Of a DNA stretch of 5,900 nucleotides, positions 1-5,651 are shown piece by piece. Below the pieces are notes generated by a model that searched no databases, was not told the DNA's origin, and saw only the letters and a list, made by a program, of their open reading frames with translations. A program made the translations under genes and the position numbers. Positions within the stretch are counted from its first letter, which is position 1, and every line of letters starts with the position of its first letter. The stretch spans positions 1 to 5,900 of the forward strand of contig JAUVHT010000054.1 in the NCBI GenBank assembly GCA_030593155.1, given 5' to 3'. The DNA is from Candidatus Bathyarchaeota archaeon (GTDB taxonomy: Archaea > Thermoproteota > Bathyarchaeia > TCS64).

Positions 1-744
1 GAGCTGGTCGCGAATGGAGTTGTGAAGGTGGCTGAGGGCGTGGGGGGAGGCCTCCACCATGCGGGGAGGAGCTACGGCGGAGGATTCTGCGTCTTCAACG
101 ACGTGGCGGTCTGCGCTCAGAACCTGCTGGAGAACCACGGACTGGAGCGGGTGATGATCCTAGACTCGGATGTCCATTCAGGGAACGGCACCATGGACAT
201 ATTCTACGGGGAGCCCAGGGTCCTCTTTGTCTCCGTCCACCAGGACCCGAGGACCATCTACCCCGGCACGGGATTCATGGACCAGATCGGGGAGGGCGCC
301 GGGGAGGGTTACACCGTGAACGTCCCCCTCCCCCCGGGAGCCGACGACCGGTGCATGGACCTGTTCCTCGAGGAGGTCTTCAAGCCCCTGGCCGATGAGT
401 TCAAACCCCAAATCATCATCCGGAACGGCGGGACCGACCCTCACTTCCTTGACGGCCTCGGGAGCCTCAGGCTCACATTCGAGGGGCTCCGAGCCATAGG
501 TAAGGCCGTTGCCGATGCTGCAACAAGCGTGCAGTGCGGTGCGGTGGACCTCTGCTGCAGCGGATACAACCCCATCACAGTCGCAGAGGGCTGGTTCTCC
601 CTCCTCTCGGGGGTCATGGGATACGAAGAAACCGTCGAAGAGCCGAGACCACCCCCGGAACCATCCGAGGTCGCCCTGGAGGAGGCCCGGGAGGTCGTTG
701 ACGCCATAAGGGGGAGGCTCGGAGAGTATTGGGGCTTCGACTAA
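1..744 (+). CDS. Histone deacetylase-family zinc hydrolase, 5'-truncated by the window edge
   Basis: This is the C-terminal 247 codons of an arginase/deacetylase-fold enzyme. The frame is open from position 1, so the GTG at 22 is probably internal. Family members of about 340-375 residues remove acyl groups from acetyl-lysine or acetyl-polyamines. Numbering codons from position 1, the catalytic His pair is H19-H20 in GGGLHHAG. Next come FCVFNDVAV and the zinc ligands D57 and H59 in DSDVHSGNGT, then SVHQ and YPGTG. The third zinc ligand is D146 in GGTDPHFLDGLG, and the transition-state Tyr is Y189 in SGYN. The C-terminus appears intact, with a Pro-rich linker and a final helix. Two positions differ from the usual family text: HHGNGT is HSGNGT and GGY is SGY. 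All catalytic residues are present, so the enzyme is probably active. The substrate cannot be told from sequence; an acetyl-polyamine amidohydrolase or AcuC-like role is possible. It probably ends its own transcription unit at the T-run 766-771. Confidence 0.9.
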   Translation, partial: ELVANGVVKVAEGVGGGLHHAGRSYGGGFCVFNDVAVCAQNLLENHGLERVMILDSDVHSGNGTMDIFYGEPRVLFVSVHQDPRTIYPGTGFMDQIGEGAGEGYTVNVPLPPGADDRCMDLFLEEVFKPLADEFKPQIIIRNGGTDPHFLDGLGSLRLTFEGLRAIGKAVADAATSVQCGAVDLCCSGYNPITVAEGWFSLLSGVMGYEETVEEPRPPPEPSEVALEEAREVVDAIRGRLGEYWGFD

Positions 745-765
745 GGTTGAATCCGGTCTCCGAAC

Positions 766-773
766 TTTTTTAT
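766..773 (+). promoter_or_regulatory. TATA-like box upstream of the coiled-coil gene
   Basis: The sequence TTTTTTAT lies in the 46-58 nt gap after the deacetylase stop. Archaeal TATA boxes are centred about 25-27 nt before the transcript start, which would put +1 near 795. The same T-run could also serve as a U-rich terminator for the upstream gene; the two roles are not exclusive. Confidence 0.5.
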
Positions 774-792
774 CGGTTGTAGAAAAGAGTAT

Positions 793-798
793 GGTGAG
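793..798 (+). promoter_or_regulatory. Shine-Dalgarno-like GGTGAG that favours ATG 803
   Basis: GGTGAG matches the core of the archaeal anti-Shine-Dalgarno partner (GGAGGTGAT). GGTGA ends 5 nt before ATG 803, an ideal spacing. It overlaps the first possible ATG (791), so it argues for 803 as the start. It lies very close to the predicted transcript start, so it may be only partly present in the mRNA. Confidence 0.4.
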
Positions 799-802
799 CT
801 TA

Positions 803-2374
803 ATGGGTCTGGCCAAGCTGACGATCCCATACGTCTCGGGTGACGACGACAGGGGTCAGCCCTTCACCGAGGACCTCCAGTTCGCCTCCTTGTACATCCT
901 GGCCGACGCACGTCGGGGAGGCGCCCCCATCTTGGCCACGGTGCGCGCAAATTATCCCTTCCAGCTCAAGCGCTTCGAAGGAGGCATCCTCCTGATAGAT
1001 CTGCTGGGCCTTAACCAGACCAAGATTAAGTACAACCAGATCCCAGCCGTCGACGTCTTCGTAAAGGCGCTAGAGAAGGTCTCCGAGGACCCCGACGCCT
1101 TCTTGAAAACCCTCAAGGGCAGGGCCGCCCACTTCAAGGATTTCACAGGCCAAGAGACCGTCACCCTGAAGGGCTTGATCTCAAACCCCGGGAAGAGAGG
1201 AGAGTTACAGGGCATACTCGAAGAAACAGTCGAGTTTGATCAGGTGAACGGCTCGATCATATTCGACACCGTTCTGAAAGACGATGACGTAAAGGAAATC
1301 TTCGACACATTGAACTCGCTGCGGAAAGAGTTATCGAAGGATGAGAAGAACCTGGAGATGGCGAAGCGGGGGCTGAAAGACTCCCTCAACATAGTGAAGA
1401 AGGTGCTGAGGGAGGAGACCCTGAACATCAGGGACAGCAGCGACAAGGTCCAAGCCCGCTTGAAGGGCGCCCTGAAGAAGAAAGAAGCAAGGCTCAAGAA
1501 GAAGCTGGATCGAGACGTATCCAGGATCAGAGCCAGATACAAGAAGCAGACCGCTCCCCTCAGGGAGGAGCGCACCAGACGGAAGAGGAGGATCAGGAGG
1601 ATCGAGAGGAAGATCGACAGGCTGAGGGCGCAGGGCGCCGCCGATGCATTGAAGGATGAGCGAGCCGCCCTCGAAAAACTGGATAAAAAATTCAAAGAGA
1701 TAGACGACGCCGTGAAAAACCTCGATAAGAGACGAGACGACGAGATAAGGCAGGAGAGGGACCAGTTCAGGTCCCAGTTGAAGGTGGATGAGGACAGGAT
1801 CAAGGAGGAAGAAGAGAAGAAGAAAGCCCAGATCAAGGGGAAGGCCGACATTCTGGGATCCATCAACGAGGAGGCCAAAGCCATCTCCGGGCAGATAGAC
1901 GCCCTCATCCGGAAGAAGAGGAACAAGATCCGCTCCCTGTCCAGGTTCAAGGTGGACGTTGAGGCTGAAGAAGCGGAGCTCAACATCCCCTTCTACGTCT
2001 TCCAGTACGGCGAGAAGAAATTCGACTTCCACCCGCCCGTTGAGCTGACCAGCTCCGCCGGGCTGTTCTCCAGGTTCAGGAGGATGCTCGCGGACAGCCC
2101 CGAGAGCAAGGTGAACATGCTCATCAGGCCCCGGAGATTGTTCACGGATAAGTATCTGGAGAGGGCTGTGAAATCCCTGGGCAGGGACAACCCGGTGGGC
2201 CGGATGTACCGACAGGAGGTAGAGAGGCTTAACGTCTTCAGGAGCCGGCAGGCCGTCGACCTGATGATGACCGGCCTCGTGAAGATGAGGCGGCAGGGAT
2301 GGATAAGCGACAGCGAGTACATCAAGCTCCAGGAGGCCGTCGTAAACAAGCTCGGCCAGATCACCCAGCCCTGA
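803..2374 (+). CDS. Unrecognised charged coiled-coil protein (alternative start ATG 791)
   Basis: I do not recognise the family. Numbered from ATG 791 (527 residues; 523 from 803), three parts are visible. Residues 1-165 form a globular, probably mixed alpha/beta region with hydrophobic strand-like runs such as GGILLIDLLGL and SIIFDTVL. Residues about 165-388 are an almost uninterrupted Lys/Glu/Arg/Asp-rich heptad-like helix. It has likely breaks at QTAP (253-256) and AQGAADA (280-286), so an antiparallel hairpin is possible. Residues 396-527 form a second compact region opening with IPFYVFQYG and ending in helices. There is no signal peptide, no membrane segment, no Walker A motif and no SMC/Rad50 signature, so it is a cytosolic non-ATPase by appearance. 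ATG 803 is preferred because of GGTGAG at 793-798 and because the TATA-like box at 766-773 predicts a transcript start after 791. It has its own promoter and no operon partner. A scaffold or partner of an ATPase is only a guess. Confidence 0.85.
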   Translation: MGLAKLTIPYVSGDDDRGQPFTEDLQFASLYILADARRGGAPILATVRANYPFQLKRFEGGILLIDLLGLNQTKIKYNQIPAVDVFVKALEKVSEDPDAFLKTLKGRAAHFKDFTGQETVTLKGLISNPGKRGELQGILEETVEFDQVNGSIIFDTVLKDDDVKEIFDTLNSLRKELSKDEKNLEMAKRGLKDSLNIVKKVLREETLNIRDSSDKVQARLKGALKKKEARLKKKLDRDVSRIRARYKKQTAPLREERTRRKRRIRRIERKIDRLRAQGAADALKDERAALEKLDKKFKEIDDAVKNLDKRRDDEIRQERDQFRSQLKVDEDRIKEEEEKKKAQIKGKADILGSINEEAKAISGQIDALIRKKRNKIRSLSRFKVDVEAEEAELNIPFYVFQYGEKKFDFHPPVELTSSAGLFSRFRRMLADSPESKVNMLIRPRRLFTDKYLERAVKSLGRDNPVGRMYRQEVERLNVFRSRQAVDLMMTGLVKMRRQGWISDSEYIKLQEAVVNKLGQITQP

Positions 2375-2411
2375 CCCGGCCAGATTCAAGACTGTAGCGT
2401 CGATTGCATAA

Positions 2412-2419
2412 CCTTAAGA
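2412..2419 (+). promoter_or_regulatory. TATA-like box upstream of purM
   Basis: CCTTAAGA is the most TATA-like element in the 76-nt gap after the coiled-coil gene and follows an A-rich stretch (CATAA) that could act as a BRE. It predicts a transcript start near 2441, giving a leader of about 10 nt before ATG 2451. It is a weak match to the archaeal consensus. Confidence 0.35.
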
Positions 2420-2440
2420 CGCCCGACCTCCATATTCGCC

Positions 2441-2445
2441 GTGAT
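2441..2445 (+). promoter_or_regulatory. Short Shine-Dalgarno-like site (GTGAT) for purM
   Basis: GTGAT is complementary to the 3' end of archaeal 16S rRNA and sits 5 nt before ATG 2451. It supports that start and coincides with the predicted beginning of the transcript. Confidence 0.3.
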
Positions 2446-2450
2446 CCGAG

Positions 2451-3605
2451 ATGTCCCGCTACAAAGCCCTGGGCGTCGACGTGAAGAAGGAGGGGATCGG
2501 CGCCTTCAAGGGCGTGGTCGACAACCTCTACCCCGGCGCGTTCTGCGTGGTGACCCCCGACCCCTCCAATCCTGAGAGGGGGCTGGTCTCCCATGTGGAC
2601 TCGGCCGGGAGCAAGCCCATCCTCAGCTACATCTGCTACAAGGAGTCGGGAGACCCGTCCTGGTTCAAGGGCTTGGCCCAGGACGCCGTGGCCATGAACA
2701 TTGACGACATCGTCTGCGTTGCCGCCGAGGCCGTCGCCTTCATCGACTACATCGCCTTCAACACCCTCCGTATAGACAGAGTGGAGATGCTCGCCGCCCT
2801 CTCGGAAGGCTTCGCAGACTGCTTCGAGATGCTCGCGGAACACGGGATTCCAGTGCTATTCGGAGGGGGAGAGACGGCCGATCTCCCGGACCAGATGAGG
2901 ACCCTTGACGTCTGCGGTGCCCTGTTCGGCCATGTAGATCTCGAAAAGGTGGTGACGGGGTACGAGATATCCCCCGGCGATGCGATCGTAGGGCTTCGCA
3001 GCGGGGGGAAGGTCAGGTACGAGGAAGGGGTAAACAGCGGGATCATGTGTAACGGCCTGACCCTCGCTAGGAACGGCCTTCTAAGCCGCGACTACTTGGA
3101 GGCTTACCCGGAAGCCGCTCACCCTGGGAGAGGTAGATTCACGGGGCGTTTCAGGTACGACGACCGACCCGACGGGCTCGGGATGACCGTGGGGGAGGCC
3201 CTGACCTCTCCGACGAGGATATTCGCGCCCATCGCCACCGCGGTCCTGGAGAGGGTGGGGGCAGCGGTGCACGGGATGGTTCACAACACGGGCGGGGGGC
3301 AGACGAAGTGCCTGGGCCTGGGGAAGGACGTCAGGTACGTGAAGGACTCCATGGTGGAACCCGACCCAATATTCGGATTGATCCAGAGGGAGGCCAATGT
3401 GGACTGGAGGGAGATGTACGAGGACTTCAACATGGGAGTCGGCTTCGAGTTCATCGTGGACGCCGGAGCCGTTGATGAAGTCATCGAAACCGCAGAGGGC
3501 TTCGGAGTGGGGGTCCAGGTCGTCGGCCACTGTGAGAGAGGAGAACGGGGGAACAGCCTGATCGTCGAGTCGGAACACGGGAAATTTTCGTATCTGCCTG
3601 CTTGA
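2451..3605 (+). CDS. purM: Phosphoribosylformylglycinamidine cyclo-ligase (AIR synthase), long Bacteroidetes-like form
   Basis: PurM closes formylglycinamidine ribonucleotide to aminoimidazole ribonucleotide using ATP, the fifth step of de novo purine synthesis, in the cytosol as a dimer. The 384-residue protein starts with YKALGVD (4-10), as PurM does. The usual TDGVGTK loop reads HVDSAGSKP (48-56). Then come DAVAMNIDDIV (78-88), GGGETADLP (138-146), NSGIMCNGLTLAR (195-207), SPTRIFAP (253-260), HGMVHNTGGGQTK (274-286) and EMYEDFNMGVGF (321-332). E. coli PurM is about 345 residues. The extra length, the segment LSYICYKESGD...WFKGLAQD and the C-terminal SEHGKFSYL match the longer Bacteroides-type PurM as I remember it. 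The fold is the two-domain PurM fold, with an ATP-binding N-terminal half. No purine genes are adjacent. The GTGAT site at 2441-2445 supports ATG 2451. An AIR-synthase-like paralogue with another substrate is a less likely alternative. Confidence 0.88.
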   Translation: MSRYKALGVDVKKEGIGAFKGVVDNLYPGAFCVVTPDPSNPERGLVSHVDSAGSKPILSYICYKESGDPSWFKGLAQDAVAMNIDDIVCVAAEAVAFIDYIAFNTLRIDRVEMLAALSEGFADCFEMLAEHGIPVLFGGGETADLPDQMRTLDVCGALFGHVDLEKVVTGYEISPGDAIVGLRSGGKVRYEEGVNSGIMCNGLTLARNGLLSRDYLEAYPEAAHPGRGRFTGRFRYDDRPDGLGMTVGEALTSPTRIFAPIATAVLERVGAAVHGMVHNTGGGQTKCLGLGKDVRYVKDSMVEPDPIFGLIQREANVDWREMYEDFNMGVGFEFIVDAGAVDEVIETAEGFGVGVQVVGHCERGERGNSLIVESEHGKFSYLPA

Positions 3606-3635
3606 AGGAAAATGACGCCCTGTTAACGCGAAAAA

Positions 3636-3643
3636 GATTAACC
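3636..3643 (+). promoter_or_regulatory. Candidate TATA/BRE for the IMPase-sfsA operon
   Basis: GATTAACC is preceded by the A-rich run CGAAAAA (3629-3635), resembling a BRE plus TATA pair. It would start transcription near 3665, only a few nt before ATG 3670, implying an almost leaderless mRNA. TATAAG at 3660-3664 is too close to the start codon to act as the TATA box. Confidence 0.35.
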
Positions 3644-3669
3644 AATGAGACATCAAAGTATAAGGGAGA

Positions 3670-4461
3670 ATGGTGTCAATTAGCCTGGCTTCGGCGTGGG
3701 CGCCCATCCTGCTTGAGGTGGCCGAGAATGTGCGAAGCCGCACCCGGAAAACCATGCTGAACAAACCGGCCCTTGGCTTTTTCGAGTTGAAGAAGCTACT
3801 GGACTCGGAGGCGCAGCAGACGATACACGAGACTCTGAAGCAGACAGGTAAACCCGTCCGGGTCATCAGCGAGGAGGGGGACTACTCATTCGGGAGGGGG
3901 GGCCCGTACCTGACCGCCGACCCGGTCGACGGGACCACCAACATGGCCAAGGGGATACCCTTCGCAGCCACGAGCCTCGCGCTGTCTAACAAACCCCGCC
4001 TCTCCCGCATCGTGGCCGGCCTTGTGATGAACCTGTACACCGGGGAGGTCTACAGGGCCGAGCGGAACAAAGGAGCTTGGCAGGGAGCAAGACGGATCAG
4101 CTCCGCCAAATCGAAGCCCATACCAGAGGCGATGGTCTCCATCGACATAAGCAAAGGGGCGCCCCTCGAAGGCGTAGAAGGACTGATCCGGGAGGCCGGT
4201 CACCTGCGTCAGCTGGGGTCCGCGGCCCTCTCCCTCTGCCACCTGGCTTCGGGGCTCGTCGATGCCCACGTCGACGTCAGGAATATGTTGAGGGCCACAG
4301 ACGTCGCGGCGGGGTTGCTGATCCTGAAGGAGGCGGGGGGCGCCTACATGATAGACGGGGCCTTGGACGGGGATCTTGAGCTGTCGAGGGACAGGACATT
4401 GAAGCTCGTGGCCGCCTCGACGCCCTGGACCCTCGACGAGATCCTGAAAACCATGGTCTAA
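3670..4461 (+). CDS. Inositol-1-monophosphatase / fructose-1,6-bisphosphatase family phosphatase
   Basis: A Mg2+-dependent, Li+-sensitive-type sugar phosphatase of 263 residues, normal for the family. The first metal-site motif is ISEEG (66-70), the second is DPVDGTTN (84-91), and GSAALSLCHLASGLVDAHVD (183-202) leads to the third, ATDVAAG (209-215), with D211 as ligand. The Trp of bacterial WDxAAG is Thr here. An upstream LLDSEAQ (43-49) fits the helix that carries D/E before the active site. Archaeal members often hydrolyse both myo-inositol-1-phosphate and fructose-1,6-bisphosphate, so a role in inositol-lipid or compatible-solute synthesis or in gluconeogenesis is possible; sequence does not decide. 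Purine-rich AGGGAGA at 3663-3669 abuts ATG 3670; GTG 3673 is an alternative with better spacing. SfsA follows after 10 nt, so the two are very probably co-transcribed. Confidence 0.88.
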   Translation: MVSISLASAWAPILLEVAENVRSRTRKTMLNKPALGFFELKKLLDSEAQQTIHETLKQTGKPVRVISEEGDYSFGRGGPYLTADPVDGTTNMAKGIPFAATSLALSNKPRLSRIVAGLVMNLYTGEVYRAERNKGAWQGARRISSAKSKPIPEAMVSIDISKGAPLEGVEGLIREAGHLRQLGSAALSLCHLASGLVDAHVDVRNMLRATDVAAGLLILKEAGGAYMIDGALDGDLELSRDRTLKLVAASTPWTLDEILKTMV

Positions 4462-4462
4462 G

Positions 4463-4466
4463 GGTG
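4463..4466 (+). promoter_or_regulatory. Shine-Dalgarno-like GGTG deciding the sfsA start
   Basis: GGTG lies 5 nt before ATG 4472 in the 10-nt gap after the IMPase stop. It overlaps the alternative GTG at 4466, so it favours ATG 4472. Internal genes of archaeal operons commonly depend on such sites. Confidence 0.45.
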
Positions 4467-4471
4467 TGACG

Positions 4472-5158
4472 ATGCGGTTCTCGGGGCCTCTCTTACCGGC
4501 GACGTTCCTGGACAGGCCCAACAGGTTCCTGGGCATCGTAAAAATCGGCGGCGCGCATGCCCAATGCTTCATACCGAACCCCGGCAGGATGAAGGAGCTC
4601 CTCCATCCCGGTGCCAAGGTCTACCTGCTGGAGAAAAGCTCCGAGAAGAGGAAGACACGGTACGACCTGGTCCTCGTGGACTTTGGGGGAAGCCTCGTCT
4701 CCATCGACTCCATGACGCCCAACAGGGTCGTAGCGGAAGCCATTGAGGCGGGATCGATCCCCGAGTTCCTCGATCTCACCGTCGAGAAACGTGAATACAC
4801 CTACGGAGAATCTCGCCTTGACTTCCTCCTCCGAGGGAAAAAAGGCCAACTTCTCCTTGAGGTAAAGTCCTGCACCCTGGTCAAAGACGGTGTTGGGCTC
4901 TTCCCTGACGCCCCCACGGCCAGGGGGAGCAGGCACCTCCTGACTCTGATCGACGGTCTGGAACAGGGGAGGGCCGCGGCCTTCTTCCTGATCCAGAGAG
5001 CCGACGCTGGATGCCTGAAACCCAACGAGGAGACGGACCCCGAATTCGCCGGCAACCTGAGGGAAGCTCACCGTAGAGGGGTGGAAGTCTACGCGTACAC
5101 CTCTGAGGTGACCCTTGAGGGGGTTTCCGTCAAGGAGAAGGTCCCGGTCATCCTGTAG
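4472..5158 (+). CDS. sfsA: SfsA family protein (OB fold plus PD-(D/E)XK nuclease-like domain)
   Basis: This is a 228-residue protein, close to the E. coli SfsA length (about 234). The N-terminus MRFSGPLLPATFLDRPNRF aligns with the E. coli start MEFSPPL...RYKRF, which fixes ATG 4472 over GTG 4466. The N-terminal third is the OB-like domain with IPNPGRMKELL (34-44). The C-terminal part carries a PD-(D/E)XK-like core, D117 in SRLDFLL and E130-x-K132 in LLLEVKS. It also has the SfsA text DAPTARGSRHLLTL (146-159), LIQRAD and DPEFAGNLREA. The family was named for a sugar-fermentation stimulation phenotype in E. coli. Its fold suggests nucleic-acid binding or cleavage, but the real function is unsettled. 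It is probably translated from the same mRNA as the IMPase gene, although no shared pathway is known. Confidence 0.92.
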   Translation: MRFSGPLLPATFLDRPNRFLGIVKIGGAHAQCFIPNPGRMKELLHPGAKVYLLEKSSEKRKTRYDLVLVDFGGSLVSIDSMTPNRVVAEAIEAGSIPEFLDLTVEKREYTYGESRLDFLLRGKKGQLLLEVKSCTLVKDGVGLFPDAPTARGSRHLLTLIDGLEQGRAAAFFLIQRADAGCLKPNEETDPEFAGNLREAHRRGVEVYAYTSEVTLEGVSVKEKVPVIL

Positions 5159-5174
5159 AGCCGGTAATTCGGTT
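5159..5174 (+). terminator. Weak hairpin at the end of sfsA
   Basis: AGCCG (5159-5163) can pair with CGGTT (5170-5174), using one G-U pair around a 6-nt loop, directly after the sfsA stop. Pyrimidine-rich DNA follows (CTTTCGCTCCCATTT). The stem is short and there is no long T-run, so this is only a candidate. Confidence 0.2.
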
Positions 5175-5283
5175 ACTTTCGCTCCCATTTACGCATAGAT
5201 GGTGAGAAGGAGAGATATAAGCCAAGAATATTGATGATATCCTTGTAAAAAATGGTTTTATCAGCTAATTTGTCTGGAAATGA

Positions 5284-5291
5284 TTTTTAAG
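5284..5291 (+). promoter_or_regulatory. TATA-like box of the aIF1A-rio1 unit
   Basis: TTTTTAAG preceded by GGAAATGA (a plausible BRE) lies in an AT-rich gap (about one third G+C over 5191-5307 by hand count). It predicts transcription from about 5313, giving a 16-nt leader before ATG 5329. Two further TATA-like elements lie upstream: GATATAAG at 5214-5221 and TTTTAT at 5256-5261. Confidence 0.5.
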
Positions 5292-5317
5292 ATTCGGAAC
5301 AATCTATATGGAGATAA

Positions 5318-5324
5318 GAGGCGA
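5318..5324 (+). promoter_or_regulatory. Shine-Dalgarno-like GAGGCGA favouring ATG 5329
   Basis: GAGGCGA differs by one base from the ideal GAGGTGA. Its GAGG core ends 7 nt before ATG 5329. It sits inside the frame that would be read from ATG 5308, so it supports the shorter protein. Confidence 0.45.
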
Positions 5325-5328
5325 ACGG

Positions 5329-5634
5329 ATGGGAAAGAAGAAGGCCCTGAGCGAGCGCGACCTGAAACAGATGGTCTACCCCTCGGAGAACGACGTCCTC
5401 TGCGTGGTCCAGAATATGCTGGGCTTCGATAGGGGCCTCGTCAAGTGCCAGGATGGCCACACCCGCACCACCCGGATCAGGGGCAAGATGAAGAGGAGGA
5501 CATGGATCCGGGAGGGGGACGTGGTCCTCGTCTCGCCCTGGGACTTCCAGGGGGAGGAGAGGGGAGAGATCTTCCGCTACACCGCGAACCAGGTGCAGCG
5601 GTTGAGTAAAGAGGGCGTCCTCGAGATCGAGTAG
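5329..5634 (+). CDS. eif1A: Translation initiation factor aIF1A (alternative start ATG 5308)
   Basis: The archaeal orthologue of eIF1A is an OB-fold factor that binds the A-site region of the small subunit and helps place initiator tRNA on the start codon. From ATG 5329 the protein has 101 residues, typical for the family. A basic tail (MGKKKALSERD) precedes the OB fold at about 19-75. Within it are NDVLCVVQNMLGFDR (21-35), VKCQDGHTR (38-46), the signature RIRGKMKRRTWI (49-60) and REGDVVLVSPWDF (61-73). The helix IFRYTANQVQRL (81-92) closes it. ATG 5308 would add seven residues. It is disfavoured because the TATA-like box at 5284-5291 predicts a transcript starting after it and because GAGGCGA precedes 5329. 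RIO1 follows 17 nt downstream, consistent with an operon of translation and ribosome-maturation genes. Confidence 0.95.
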   Translation: MGKKKALSERDLKQMVYPSENDVLCVVQNMLGFDRGLVKCQDGHTRTTRIRGKMKRRTWIREGDVVLVSPWDFQGEERGEIFRYTANQVQRLSKEGVLEIE

Positions 5635-5651
5635 AACGGGATGGTTGATGC

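Noticed and set aside
766..771. T-run after the deacetylase gene as a dedicated terminator
   Set aside because: Only six Ts without a hairpin. The position fits a TATA-like box for the next gene better, so it is listed as a promoter with the terminator role noted.
1331..2389. Long open frame on the - strand (352 codons) opposite the coiled-coil gene
   Set aside because: Its translation is Leu/Pro/Gly-rich and looks like the mirror of Lys/Glu/Arg-rich codons. High G+C and codon bias leave antisense frames open. The + strand gene has a promoter-like site and sensible domain structure.
3081..3866. Long - strand frames opposite purM and the IMPase gene (also 178-816, 3886-4617 and 4493-5188)
   Set aside because: All lie across well-identified + strand genes and show no family motif; they are codon-bias shadows.
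5199..5234. Tiny ORF of 11 codons (ATG 5199 to TGA 5232)
   Set aside because: Too short, no convincing ribosome site, and composition like the surrounding AT-rich spacer.
5232..5237. TGATGA resembling a C box of a C/D guide RNA in the intergenic gap
   Set aside because: No CTGA D box follows at a suitable distance before the aIF1A start, and no flanking terminal stem is visible.
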